A stretch of DNA of 64,000 nt from Paramicrobacterium fandaimingii (lineage in GTDB: Bacteria > Actinomycetota > Actinomycetes > Actinomycetales > Microbacteriaceae): contig NZ_CP061170.1 of NCBI RefSeq assembly GCF_011751745.2, positions 1,674,001-1,738,000 on the forward strand. The letters are read 5' to 3'. The position numbers were made by a program, and so were the translations under genes. This document shows, piece after piece, positions 9,171 to 17,969 of this stretch. The notes under the pieces are model-generated. The model searched no databases. It was given only the letters and a program-made list of their open reading frames with translations, and was not told the origin of the DNA. Position 1 is the first letter of the stretch; each line of letters begins with the position of its first letter.

Positions 9171-9833
9171 TCAGTTGACGCTGTCGATGTACGTTGAGAG
9201 ATACGCGAGTGGAACTGACGCTGCCTCCGCGATGAGTGTCGGGTCACCGTCGGGATTCGCATCGAACGCGATGCGCTGCATCGTCCGTGAAAGCTCAATC
9301 GAAATGGCGACCTTCTCTCGCCAGTCTGCACCCGTCGGCACGCCATCAAACTGGCTGAGCAGGGCAACAACGGCGTCGATGTAAGCACCGGTGCGCTCCT
9401 GATACTTGCTCTCATTCGGGCCGTCGGGAAGGATGCGGTAGTGCGTTGCCTTGTAGCCGGGGATCGTGCGGCGCGCCGTGCACGTGCTCTCGACAAGTGT
9501 TGTGAACGCCGCTTGCCATGTGGTGGCGGGCTCCTCGGCAAAAGTGTCAAGCGCAATCTCGATGTAGCGAGAGATCATGAAGTCGTACACGCCGAGCAGG
9601 AGGGCAACACGGTCAGGGAAGAAGCGATAGACGGTGCCGATCGCCATGTCGGCGCGCTTGGCAACTTCGGCCGTCGTCACTCCAGCGTGACCGGACTCGT
9701 CAATGATCTCACCGCACGCCCTCAGAATCTTTTCGAGACTCTGCTTGCTGCGGCTCTGCTGAGGACTGTTGCGCAAGAGCGAGGCATCCGCGTACTCGAT
9801 CGACAGGAATTCCGTCAACGGGTCAACTATCAC
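9171..9833 (-). CDS. TetR/AcrR-family transcriptional regulator
   Basis: 220 residues. The helix-turn-helix is at about 45-75: GHAGVTTAEVAKRADMAIGT, then VYRFFPDR, the usual TetR signature. The remaining 140 residues form an alpha-helical ligand domain with no recognised specificity. The start is GTG at 9833 behind AAGGTGAG. A 17-base palindrome lies 24-40 bases upstream and may be its own operator. The stop is six bases before coaE, an unexpected pairing that may make coaE expression follow that of the regulator. The ligand and target genes cannot be read from the sequence. Confidence 0.88.
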   Translation of the reverse strand: MIVDPLTEFLSIEYADASLLRNSPQQSRSKQSLEKILRACGEIIDESGHAGVTTAEVAKRADMAIGTVYRFFPDRVALLLGVYDFMISRYIEIALDTFAEEPATTWQAAFTTLVESTCTARRTIPGYKATHYRILPDGPNESKYQERTGAYIDAVVALLSQFDGVPTGADWREKVAISIELSRTMQRIAFDANPDGDPTLIAEAASVPLAYLSTYIDSVN

Positions 9834-9856
9834 TACTCACCTTGAACTTGTCTGTG

Positions 9857-9873
9857 GCCGAGAACATCTCGGC
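9857..9873. promoter_or_regulatory. Palindrome, candidate TetR-family operator
   Basis: GCCGAG and CTCGGC form a perfect inverted repeat around AACAT, upstream of the TetR-family gene. Its position between gene and upstream region suits autoregulation. It is an inference from symmetry only. Confidence 0.4.
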
Positions 9874-9933
9874 ATGGTCACTATGGGAAAACACTAGCAG
9901 GCATGCGATCGTACGGTGCCCAGCGACAACGCC

Positions 9934-9967
9934 GAAGGCCGGCCCAGTGTGTTCTGGGCCGGCCTTC
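9934..9967 (-). terminator. Terminator hairpin of rpsA
   Basis: A perfect 14-bp GC-rich stem (GAAGGCCGGCCCAG and its complement) with a six-base loop, 16 bases past the rpsA stop. No U tract follows. Confidence 0.75.
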
Positions 9968-9982
9968 GATGATGTCGAACGA

Positions 9983-11425
9983 TCAGTTGGTGTTCGAGAG
10001 CTTCTCGCGAAGCGCGGCGAGTGATGCGTCGTCTGCGAGGGTGCCCGCTGAGTTCGCGTCGGCTGCGTAATTCGCTGCGGCTTCAGGCGCCTCGACCTCT
10101 GCGTCCTCGAGAAGCGAGGCCGCGACCTGCTTCTTGTGAGCTTCCCAGCGTCCCTGGGCAGCAGCGTAATCCTGCTCCCACTTCTCGCGCTGAGTCTCGA
10201 AGCCTTCGCGCCACTCGTTGGTCTCGGGGTCGAAGCCCTCGGGGTACTTGTAGTTCCCCTCGTCGTCGTACTCCGTTGCCATGCCGTAGAGGGCCGGGTC
10301 GAACTCGGTGCCCTCGGGGTCGACGCCCTCGTTTGCCTGCTTGAGGCTCAGCGAGATGCGGCGACGCTCAAGATCGATGTCGATGATCTTGACGAAGACT
10401 TCCTGGTTGACCGAAACCACCTGGTCGGCGAGTTCCACGTGCTTCGAGCTGAGCTCGGAGATGTGAACGAGACCCTCGATGCCATCGGCAACGCGAACGA
10501 ATGCGCCGAAGGGAACGAGCTTGGTGACCTTGCCCGGCGTGATCTGACCGATCGCGTGCGTGCGTGCGAACACCTGCCACGGGTCTTCCTGCGTCGCCTT
10601 GAGCGACAGCGAGACGCGCTCGCGGTCAAGATCGACCTCGAGGATCTCAACGGTGACCTCCTGGCCAACCTCGACAACCTCTGAGGCGTGCTCGATGTGC
10701 TTCCAGCTGAGTTCGGAAACGTGAACGAGGCCGTCAACGCCACCGAGGTCGACGAACGCACCGAAGTTGACGATCGACGAGACGATGCCCTTGCGAACCT
10801 GGCCCTTGTGGAGGTTGTTCAGGAACGACGTGCGGCTCTCGGACTGCGTCTGCTCGAGCAGCGCGCGGCGTGACAGCACGACGTTGTTGCGGTTCTTATC
10901 GAGCTCGAGGATCTTGGCCTCAAGCTCCTGCCCGAGGTACGGGGTCAGGTCGCGAACACGGCGAAGCTCGATGAGCGAGGCCGGGAGGAAGCCACGGAGG
11001 CCGATGTCGACGATCAGTCCGCCCTTGACAACCTCGATGACCTGACCGGTCACGACGCCGTCGGATTCCTTGATCTTCTCGACATCGCCCCAGGCGCGCT
11101 CGTACTGTGCGCGCTTCTTCGACAGGATGAGGCGGCCCTCTTTGTCCTCCTTCTGGAGAACGAGCGCTTCAACGCTGTCGCCGACCTCGACGACCTCGGT
11201 GGGGTCGACATCGTGCTTGATGGAAAGTTCGCGAGAGGGAATGACGCCCTCTGTCTTGTATCCGACGTCGAGGAGAACCTCGTCGCGGTCGATCTTCACG
11301 ACTGTGCCCTCGATGAGGTCTCCGTCGTTGAAGAACTTCAGTGTCTTCTCGACCGCTGCCAGGAAGTCTTCAGCAGATCCGATGTCGTTGATAGCGACCT
11401 GCTTGGCGGTCGTTGCGGTTGTCAT
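9983..11425 (-). CDS. rpsA: 30S ribosomal protein S1
   Basis: RNA-binding ribosomal protein that helps place mRNA on the 30S subunit. 480 residues. Four S1 (OB-fold) repeats run from about residue 35 to 370. The last two carry the clear repeat pattern NFGAFVDLGGVDGLVHVSELS and PFGAFVRVADGIEGLVHISELS; repeats one and two are more divergent. The remaining 110 residues are acidic and aromatic, rich in Glu, Gln, Tyr and Trp, as in other actinobacterial S1 proteins. The gene stands alone between a sigma-70-type promoter and a terminator. A GGAG lies 11 bases before the ATG. Confidence 0.97.
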   Translation of the reverse strand: MTTATTAKQVAINDIGSAEDFLAAVEKTLKFFNDGDLIEGTVVKIDRDEVLLDVGYKTEGVIPSRELSIKHDVDPTEVVEVGDSVEALVLQKEDKEGRLILSKKRAQYERAWGDVEKIKESDGVVTGQVIEVVKGGLIVDIGLRGFLPASLIELRRVRDLTPYLGQELEAKILELDKNRNNVVLSRRALLEQTQSESRTSFLNNLHKGQVRKGIVSSIVNFGAFVDLGGVDGLVHVSELSWKHIEHASEVVEVGQEVTVEILEVDLDRERVSLSLKATQEDPWQVFARTHAIGQITPGKVTKLVPFGAFVRVADGIEGLVHISELSSKHVELADQVVSVNQEVFVKIIDIDLERRRISLSLKQANEGVDPEGTEFDPALYGMATEYDDEGNYKYPEGFDPETNEWREGFETQREKWEQDYAAAQGRWEAHKKQVAASLLEDAEVEAPEAAANYAADANSAGTLADDASLAALREKLSNTN

Positions 11426-11526
11426 ATAAGTAAATGCTCCAGGGTGGACATGTTGTCAGGCCCGATTCGCGAGTGGTTCGTTGACGCGATGGGCAGGCGG
11501 ATAGGACGTCACAGAAGTGACACTCC

Positions 11527-11556
11527 ATCATAGCGGGGATTCGGCGCGCGAATCAA
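11527..11556 (-). promoter_or_regulatory. Promoter of rpsA
   Basis: On the minus strand TTGATT (11556-11551), 18 bases, TATGAT (11532-11527). This is close to the consensus and gives a leader of about 95 bases. The rest of 11426-11593 holds this leader and a small 6-bp hairpin (11578-11592) right after the DUF885 stop. Confidence 0.75.
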
Positions 11557-11593
11557 ACGGCGTGAAGCGAATTCTGCGCTGGAATCTCCAGCA

Positions 11594-13270
11594 TCAGACG
11601 GTAAGCGCGTTTTTGAGGGTGTCGAGCCCGACGCCGCCGAGGGCGAGGGCGCGACGATGGAAGTCCTTGATGTCGAATGACTCCCCCTCCGCCGCGCGAG
11701 CGTCGTCACGCATCTGCTCCCAAATGCGCTGCCCGACCTTGTACGACGGAGCTTGACCTGGCCACCCGAGGTACCGATTGACTTCAAAACGGACGAAACC
11801 CTCGTTCATGTTCACGTTGCGTCCCAAAAAGTCGAAGGCGTAGTAGGCCGTCCACGGACCGGCACCATCGGGACGCTGCTTTTCGAGATGCACGCCGATG
11901 TCGAGAACAACTCGGGCCGCCCGCATGCGCTGTCCATCAAGCATCCCGAGCCTGTCGGCTGGATCATCGAGGTACCCAAGCTGCTCCATGAGCCGCTCCG
12001 CATACAGCGCCCAGCCTTCCGCATGGTCCGAGGTTCCCGCGAGAAGTCGGCGCCACGAGTTCAGCGAGTCGCGATTATAGACGGATTGCCCGATTTGAAG
12101 ATGATGCCCTGGCACGCCTTCGTGGTACACGGTCGTCAGCTCGCGCCAGGTATCGAATTCCGTGACGCCCTCGGGAACAGACCACCACATGCGGCCAGGG
12201 CGCGAGAAGTCGTCGGTTGGACCGGTGTAGTAGATGCCGCCTTCCTGCGTCGGCGCGATCATGCACTCGATCGTCCTGATCTCGTCTGGGATGTCGAAGT
12301 GGTCCTTCCCCAGATCGGCGACGGCACGATCGCTCGTCGCCTGCATCCACCTCTGCAGAGCGTCGGTCCCCTGAAGCTTGCGACTCTCATCGTGCTCGAG
12401 GTGCTCAATTGCCTCGAGCACGCTTGCCCCAGGCTTGATCTGCCTTGCGATCGACTCCTGCTCGTCGACCATGCGCGCCAGCTCCTCGATTCCCCATTCG
12501 TATGTTTCGTCGAGGTCGATCGTCGCTCCGAGAAACTGACGTGATCGCAGCGCGTACAGCTCGCGGCCGATGGCGTCGCGTTCGGTTGCCGCGCCGGCGA
12601 GCTCATCTGTCAAAAAACTCGCGAGCCGGCCGTATGCTTCGGCCGCGCGTGTTGCTCTCTCTGTGAGGTCGGCTGCGAGCGAGGACGGAAGCGAGCCATC
12701 TGCCGGTGAGGCAGACGCGGCGAATGTCGAGAAGAAACCATCGGATGCTGCAACTTTGCGTGCCTGCGCTGCGACTTCGAACACCTGGCGTCGTGCTGGC
12801 GTGATGCCCTGCTCGATTCCGCTCTGGAGGGTCTCGAGGTAACCGGAGATGGCCTCGGGAACGCGGGAGAGACGTGCCGAGATCGTTGACCAATCATCGA
12901 CAGTGTCGGTCGGCATGAGATCGAAGGCTTCTCGAATCTCCTGTGACGGCGATTCGATGACATTGAGGTTGCGAAGGGGCAGACCGGCATCGAGCGTCTC
13001 GATTGACAGGTCGAGTTCGCGGCCCAGATCTTCTTTCGTCACGCTGTCGACGTCGTCGACAGCGGTCTGCGCATCGAGAGCAGATTTGGTACGTGCGAGC
13101 GACTCGCGCAGTTTCTGGATTCCCTCGGGCGAATAGTCGGAGAAACGGTCGTTCGCTTCGTTGCGACCGATGTACGTTCCTGCAGTCGGCTCAAGGTCGA
13201 CGAGTGTGTCGACCCAGCCTTCAGCGACCGCGTCGATTGCCGTCGCGCTTCTCTTCTGTTGTGCAGTCAT
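11594..13270 (-). CDS. DUF885 family protein, putative metallopeptidase-like
   Basis: 558 residues. The family is widespread and related to zinc peptidases; the motif YHEGVPGHHLQIGQ, with an HExxxxHH-like arrangement, lies around residue 380. The C-terminal block has YPGWPGQAPSY-like character (YLGWPGQAPSYKVGQRIWEQ), typical of DUF885. No signal peptide is seen, so it is probably cytoplasmic. The ATG at 13270 is chosen because a promoter-like TTGCAC-18-TACCCT ends six bases before it; the frame is open for 12 more codons upstream, but no ribosome-binding site supports those. It lies downstream of polA on the same strand but appears to have its own promoter. Confidence 0.88.
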   Translation of the reverse strand: MTAQQKRSATAIDAVAEGWVDTLVDLEPTAGTYIGRNEANDRFSDYSPEGIQKLRESLARTKSALDAQTAVDDVDSVTKEDLGRELDLSIETLDAGLPLRNLNVIESPSQEIREAFDLMPTDTVDDWSTISARLSRVPEAISGYLETLQSGIEQGITPARRQVFEVAAQARKVAASDGFFSTFAASASPADGSLPSSLAADLTERATRAAEAYGRLASFLTDELAGAATERDAIGRELYALRSRQFLGATIDLDETYEWGIEELARMVDEQESIARQIKPGASVLEAIEHLEHDESRKLQGTDALQRWMQATSDRAVADLGKDHFDIPDEIRTIECMIAPTQEGGIYYTGPTDDFSRPGRMWWSVPEGVTEFDTWRELTTVYHEGVPGHHLQIGQSVYNRDSLNSWRRLLAGTSDHAEGWALYAERLMEQLGYLDDPADRLGMLDGQRMRAARVVLDIGVHLEKQRPDGAGPWTAYYAFDFLGRNVNMNEGFVRFEVNRYLGWPGQAPSYKVGQRIWEQMRDDARAAEGESFDIKDFHRRALALGGVGLDTLKNALTV

Positions 13271-13276
13271 ATCTCG

Positions 13277-13306
13277 AGGGTATGGGGGACGGCTGACGCG
13301 GTGCAA
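13277..13306 (-). promoter_or_regulatory. Promoter of the DUF885 gene (leaderless)
   Basis: On the minus strand TTGCAC (13306-13301), 18 bases, TACCCT (13282-13277), six bases, ATG. Transcription would begin on the A of the start codon. The whole element fits between the polA stop and this gene. Confidence 0.65.
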
Positions 13307-15958
13307 TCAGTGAGCGGCAGCATCCCAGTTTGGGCCGTAGCCCACCTGAACGTCGAGAGGGACGCTGAGCTGTGCAGCATCGCCCATGCGCGTTCGCACA
13401 ATGCGCTCAAGTTCTTGGTGTTCTCCGTCGCTGACCTCGAATACCAGCTCATCGTGCACCTGCATGAGCATGCGACTCGTGAGCTGTGCCTCGCGAATGT
13501 CGTTCTCAATCTCGTTCATCGCGATCTTGATGATGTCTGCAGCAGAGCCCTGTATCGGCGCGTTGAGCGCCGCGCGTTCAGCATTCTGACGCAGGGTGCG
13601 ATTGGGGCTCTTCAGGTCGGGGAACGGTCGGCGGCGGCCGAAGATCGTCGTGGTGTAGCCATCGATCTTCGCCTGCTCGACGACGTTGCGCAGGTAATCG
13701 CGCACTGCTCCGAATCGCTCGAAATAGTCGGCCATGAGCTGTTTCGCCTCTTTGTTGTCGATGCGCAGCTGGCGAGACAGACCGAAAGCGCTGAGCCCGT
13801 AGGCAAGGCCATACGACATCGCCTTCACCTTCGAGCGCATCTCCGAGGTGACATCTGCCGGCTCGACACCGAAGATGCGAGCGCCGACGAACCTGTGGAG
13901 ATCTTCTCCGGTGCGGAACGCCTCAATCAGCCCTGGATCTTCTGACAGGTGCGCCATGATGCGCATTTCAATCTGCGAGTAGTCCGCCGTGAGGAGGCTG
14001 TCATATGGTGCACCGACGCGGAAGGCCTCGCGAATGCGGCGCCCGGCCTCGGTACGGACGGGAATGTTCTGAAGGTTGGGATCTGTTGACGAGATTCGCC
14101 CGGTTGAGGTTCCGGTCTGCACGTACGACGTGTGAATGCGGCCGTCGTCGCCGATTGCTTTGACGAGGGTGTCAACGATCTGCCGCAGCTTCGTTGCATC
14201 GCGATGCTCAAGCAGAAGGCCGAGGAATGGATGCGGGTGCGATGCCTGAAGGTCGGCAAGCGACGCGGCATCCGTTGAGTACCCCGTCTTGGTTGCACGG
14301 GTCGTCGGCATCTCAAGCTGGTCAAAGAGCACGTCTTGAATCTGCTTCGGCGAACCGAGATTGATCTCACGCCCAATCTCGGCAAAGGCCTTCTCCGCGA
14401 GCTCACGTGCCGTAACACCCAGCGACTCGGAGAGCGTGTCGAGGGCGGGAGCATCCATGGCCACTCCCCTGGCTTCGATTGCGGCCAGCACATTCACGAT
14501 CGGCATCTCGATATCACGGAGCACACGCGCAGAACCGTCATCGAGGCGCGTGAGCAGCGGTTCGACGAGGCGGTGCGTAAACCACGCGAGTGCCGCAGCT
14601 GTCGACGGCTCGACCTCGGGGACGAGCTGATTGGGATCGGCTTCGGGAAGCTTCTCGTCGAGATAGCGGAAGACCAGGTCGGAGAGGGTCTTCTCTTGCC
14701 CGCTCGGGCGGAGAAGCCACCCGGCAATGAAGGTGTCGAAGGATAGTCCCCTCACGGTGAGTCCCGCTCGAGTGAGCGCTTTGAGCTGTGCCTTTGCGCC
14801 GTGCATCACCTTGGGGATGCTCGCGTCGGCGAGCCACGCCTCGAACGGTGCGTAATCGGCTCGATCCGGCTGCCAGGCGAGGGCGACAGATTCCGTTTCC
14901 CCTGACACCCCGATGGAGGCAGGTCGATCGTCGATGACCTCAACAGAGACGGCGAGCCCGTTCGTGCTCGCTTGCGACTGACGCGTCAGCCACGCTCCCA
15001 GTTCTTCGTCGAGAAGGTTCTGTGCATCAGGCGCCGTGACGATGGGCGCAACCGGCTCAGAGTTCTCGACCCCTTCGAGTTTCATCACACGATCGAGGAG
15101 AGAGCGAAACTCGAGCTTCGCGAAGATCTCGCGCACGGCTGCCTGGTCGATTGGCTCCTTCTCGAGTGAGGCGATCTCGCACGGGAGCTCAACATCGGTG
15201 ACCAAACGGTTCAGACAGCGATTGCGAACGGCATTCTCTTTGTGCTCCCGAAAGCTTTCGCCAACCTTGCCGGTGATCTCGTCTGCATGCGCGATGATCT
15301 CATCGAGACTGCCGAACCGGTGCAGCCACTTCACTGCGGTCTTCTCGCCGACCTTGGGCACGCCGGGGAGGTTGTCGCTCGTCTCACCGACGAGGGCGGC
15401 GATCTCGGGGTACTGGTGGGGCTCGATGTCGTAGCGCTCTTTGACCTTGGCCGGGTCGTAGCGGGTGAGATCGGTGACGCCCTGCCTCGACGGGTAGAGA
15501 AGCGTGACGTTCTCGTTCACAAGCTGAATCGTGTCGCGATCGCCCGAGACGACGAACACGCTATAACCCTCATCAGTGCCGCGAACCGAGAGCGTCGCAA
15601 GAATGTCGTCTGCCTCGAAGTCTTCGATGGAGATCGTTGTGATGTTCATCGCCTTGAGCGCCTCTTGCAGAAGCGGAATCTGACCAATGAACTCCGGAGG
15701 CGTCTCTCCGCGAGTGCCCTTGTATTCGGGGTACTCACGCGTGCGGAATGAGTAGCGAGAGATGTCGAACGCCACGGCGATGTGCGTCGGCTTTTCGTTC
15801 TTCAAAAGATTGAGCAGCATAGCGATGAAGCCATGAATGGCGTTCGTGTGCTGCCCTTCACTGTTCTGAAAACTATCGACCGGCAGTGCGTAAAACGCAC
15901 GGAAGGCCAGCGAATGGCCATCGATCACGAGCAGGGTAGGCTTTTCGTTGTCCGACAC
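13307..15958 (-). CDS. polA: DNA polymerase I
   Basis: Repair and Okazaki-fragment polymerase with 5'-3' nuclease. About 883 residues. The nuclease domain begins with LLVIDGHSLAFRAFYALP and holds the metal-site motif IEDFEADDILATL. The middle 3'-5' exonuclease-like domain lacks the catalytic DxE motif and looks inactive. Polymerase motifs are DYSQIEMRIMAHLS (A), RSKVKAMSYGLAYG (B, with Tyr in the position occupied by Phe in the E. coli enzyme) and MQVHDELVFEV (C). The start is GTG at 15958, giving the usual SDNEKPTLLVIDG opening, seven bases after a TAGGCT box. ATG at 15988 is a weaker alternative. Confidence 0.96.
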   Translation of the reverse strand: MSDNEKPTLLVIDGHSLAFRAFYALPVDSFQNSEGQHTNAIHGFIAMLLNLLKNEKPTHIAVAFDISRYSFRTREYPEYKGTRGETPPEFIGQIPLLQEALKAMNITTISIEDFEADDILATLSVRGTDEGYSVFVVSGDRDTIQLVNENVTLLYPSRQGVTDLTRYDPAKVKERYDIEPHQYPEIAALVGETSDNLPGVPKVGEKTAVKWLHRFGSLDEIIAHADEITGKVGESFREHKENAVRNRCLNRLVTDVELPCEIASLEKEPIDQAAVREIFAKLEFRSLLDRVMKLEGVENSEPVAPIVTAPDAQNLLDEELGAWLTRQSQASTNGLAVSVEVIDDRPASIGVSGETESVALAWQPDRADYAPFEAWLADASIPKVMHGAKAQLKALTRAGLTVRGLSFDTFIAGWLLRPSGQEKTLSDLVFRYLDEKLPEADPNQLVPEVEPSTAAALAWFTHRLVEPLLTRLDDGSARVLRDIEMPIVNVLAAIEARGVAMDAPALDTLSESLGVTARELAEKAFAEIGREINLGSPKQIQDVLFDQLEMPTTRATKTGYSTDAASLADLQASHPHPFLGLLLEHRDATKLRQIVDTLVKAIGDDGRIHTSYVQTGTSTGRISSTDPNLQNIPVRTEAGRRIREAFRVGAPYDSLLTADYSQIEMRIMAHLSEDPGLIEAFRTGEDLHRFVGARIFGVEPADVTSEMRSKVKAMSYGLAYGLSAFGLSRQLRIDNKEAKQLMADYFERFGAVRDYLRNVVEQAKIDGYTTTIFGRRRPFPDLKSPNRTLRQNAERAALNAPIQGSAADIIKIAMNEIENDIREAQLTSRMLMQVHDELVFEVSDGEHQELERIVRTRMGDAAQLSVPLDVQVGYGPNWDAAAH

Positions 15959-15965
15959 AGGTCCC

Positions 15966-15971
15966 AGCCTA
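15966..15971 (-). promoter_or_regulatory. Putative -10 box of polA (leaderless)
   Basis: TAGGCT on the minus strand is followed by seven bases and the GTG at 15958. No good -35 is visible. Confidence 0.4.
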
Positions 15972-16018
15972 CAAGTCGGAGACGACATCGGCTGGGGAAT
16001 GCGAGTTCGAAGGTATAC

Positions 16019-16441
16019 ATGAGCCAGTCAGCATCCGACCCCCTTGAGTTTGTGCGCCAGCGCGGATTGGGCGCTCTCGCCGACAAGATGGGCATCGAGT
16101 TCACTGAATTCGGGCTCGAGCGCGCGGTTGCGACGATGCCTGTCGCGGGGAATACGCAGCCCGCAATGCTGCTGCATGGCGGAGCGTATGTCGTGCTGGG
16201 CGAATCTCTCGGGTCGATGTCGGCGAATCTCCATGCAGGCGAGGGCAGGCTCGCTGTCGGCATCGATATCAACGCGACGCACACGCGCTCAGCGACAAGC
16301 GGCACGGTCACCGGCGTCTGCACGCCCATTCACCTGGGGCGGAGTGTCACCGTACACGAAATCGCGATTTCAGACGATCAGGGCCGACGCTGCTCGACGC
16401 TGCGCATCACGAACATGATCAAAGACCGCCCGACGTCTTAA
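16019..16441 (+). CDS. PaaI-family hotdog-fold thioesterase
   Basis: 140 residues. The hotdog motif MLLHGGAYVVLGESLGS lies near residues 45-60, matching the HGG and downstream Glu arrangement of PaaI/YdiI-type acyl-CoA thioesterases. A second-half strand, RSATSGTVTGVCTPIHLGRSV, is also typical. The substrate cannot be told from the sequence; menaquinone-precursor or phenylacetyl-CoA-type substrates occur in the family. ATG at 16019 has AAGG five bases upstream. It is divergent from polA and ends just before a shared hairpin with the ABC transporter ATPase. Confidence 0.88.
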   Translation: MSQSASDPLEFVRQRGLGALADKMGIEFTEFGLERAVATMPVAGNTQPAMLLHGGAYVVLGESLGSMSANLHAGEGRLAVGIDINATHTRSATSGTVTGVCTPIHLGRSVTVHEIAISDDQGRRCSTLRITNMIKDRPTS

Positions 16442-16445
16442 CGCC

Positions 16446-16478
16446 GAAAGGCTCACCCGATGATCGGGCGAGCCTTTC
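16446..16478. terminator. Bidirectional terminator
   Basis: GAAAGGCTC and GAGCCTTTC flank an inner CCCGA/TCGGG stem with one A-C mismatch between. It lies between the convergent thioesterase and transporter ATPase genes and can serve both. Confidence 0.8.
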
Positions 16479-16493
16479 ACGCGACGATTTTCG

Positions 16494-17219
16494 TCAGAGA
16501 ACTTTGTCGAGGAATGCCTTCGTGCGCTCGTGAGCGGGAGCATCGAAGATCTGATCTGGTTTGCCCTCTTCGACGACGTATCCGTCATCCATGAAGATCA
16601 CGCGGTCGCCCATCTCGCGAGCAAAGCCCATCTCGTGGGTGACGACGACCATCGTCATTCCCTCGAGCGCGAGCTGCTTCATGACGGCGAGCACGTCACC
16701 GACAAGCTCCGGGTCGAGGGCACTCGTCGGCTCGTCGAAGAGCATCATCTTCGGTTCCATCGCCAAAGCCCGCGCAATGGCGACGCGCTGCTGCTGCCCG
16801 CCGGAGAGCTGCGCCGGGTAGGCGTCAGCCTTGTCGCCAAGACCGACCTTGTCGAGCAGTTTGAGGCCGCGCTCACGAGCGTCTGCCGTCGAGAGCTTGC
16901 GCACCTTCTGGGGTGCAAGCATGATGTTCTCGAGAACGGACTTGTGCGGGAAGAGGTTGAACTGCTGAAACACCATGCCGATCTCGGTGCGCACAGCGTT
17001 GATGTCCGCGTTCTTGTCCGTGAGGCTTTGGCCATCGATGACAACTTCGCCGCTCGTGATGTCTTCGAGCATGTTCAGGCAGCGCAGAAACGTACTCTTT
17101 CCCGAGCCGCTCGGACCGATAACACAGACGACCTCTTGAGGCTCAACGTCGCAGTTGATTCCCTTGAGTACCTCGTTATCACCGAACTTCTTATGCAGGT
17201 CTGCAACGTGGATGATCAT
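16494..17219 (-). CDS. Polar amino-acid ABC transporter ATP-binding protein
   Basis: 241 residues, energises uptake of a polar amino acid, probably glutamine or glutamate. Walker A is [15 protein letters not shown], the Q-loop is [15 protein letters not shown], the signature is [15 protein letters not shown], and Walker B is [16 protein letters not shown]. These match GlnQ/HisP-type ATPases. The ATG start overlaps the stop of the permease gene by four bases, so the two are coupled. Confidence 0.94.
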   Translation of the reverse strand: MIIHVADLHKKFGDNEVLKGINCDVEPQEVVCVIGPSGSGKSTFLRCLNMLEDITSGEVVIDGQSLTDKNADINAVRTEIGMVFQQFNLFPHKSVLENIMLAPQKVRKLSTADARERGLKLLDKVGLGDKADAYPAQLSGGQQQRVAIARALAMEPKMMLFDEPTSALDPELVGDVLAVMKQLALEGMTMVVVTHEMGFAREMGDRVIFMDDGYVVEEGKPDQIFDAPAHERTKAFLDKVL

Positions 17220-17884
17220 GAGTATGTCAGCCTCTTCTCGGTGATATTGAGCACCTTGGACAGGGTGATGGTGACGACAAGGTAGATTACCGCGACCACC
17301 GTGTAGATTTCGAGTGCGTTGAAGTGGCTCGCCACGATTGTGCGCCCTTGGAACACCAATTCGGGAACGAGGATCACCGAGAGGACGGACGTGTCCTTGA
17401 TGCTGACGATGAACTGGTTGCCGAGAGGGGGAATCATGCGCTTAAACGCCTGCGGCCAGATGACGTATTGCATCGTGAAGTGATGGCTCATTCCGAGTGA
17501 ACGTCCGGCCTCCATCTGCCCTTTCTCGACAGATTGCACGGCGCCGCGGACGACCTCGGCAATGTATGCGCCCGAGTTGAGACCAATGGAGATAATTCCG
17601 GCGACAAGGGGGGCGATATTGAAGCCGAGCACCAGCGGCAGCGCGTAAAACACCCAAATTGCCAGGATCAGAATCGGGACCCCGCGAAAGACCTCGACGT
17701 ACACGGTCGATGCCCCATAAATGATCTTATTTCGGGAGATTCTGCCAAGCCCGAAGATCGCGCCGAGCACGAACCCGATGAGTAGCCCGACAACGGATAC
17801 GAGCAGTGTGTAGTACAAGCCGACGAGCAGAATGGGAAAGAATTCGACGACACCGAGCCAATCGAATGAGATTGTATGAATCAT
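17216..17884 (-). CDS. Polar amino-acid ABC transporter permease
   Basis: 222 residues in the HisM/GlnP family. About five membrane helices are visible, starting at residues 13-37. The EAA-like loop is [30 protein letters not shown], shown here as [13 protein letters not shown] then [11 protein letters not shown] conserved [20 protein letters not shown] segment lies near residues 65-85. Only one permease gene is present, so it presumably works as a homodimer. It follows the binding-protein gene after an 85-base gap holding a strong hairpin. Confidence 0.93.
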   Translation of the reverse strand: MIHTISFDWLGVVEFFPILLVGLYYTLLVSVVGLLIGFVLGAIFGLGRISRNKIIYGASTVYVEVFRGVPILILAIWVFYALPLVLGFNIAPLVAGIISIGLNSGAYIAEVVRGAVQSVEKGQMEAGRSLGMSHHFTMQYVIWPQAFKRMIPPLGNQFIVSIKDTSVLSVILVPELVFQGRTIVASHFNALEIYTVVAVIYLVVTITLSKVLNITEKRLTYS

Positions 17885-17899
17885 TTCTACCTCTCACAG

Positions 17900-17936
17900 G
17901 CAGCGGGCACGTGGAGATACTCTACGTGCCCGCTGC
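17900..17936 (-). terminator. Intercistronic hairpin between binding-protein and permease genes
   Basis: A 17-bp stem with one G-U pair and a three-base loop: GCAGCGGGCAC-GTGGAG and its partner. It lies after the binding-protein stop and before the permease start. Such hairpins often stop part of the transcription or stabilise the upstream message, giving excess binding protein. Confidence 0.75.
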
Positions 17937-17969
17937 GCATTGTGTGATTTTCTGATCTACCGTCGTGGA

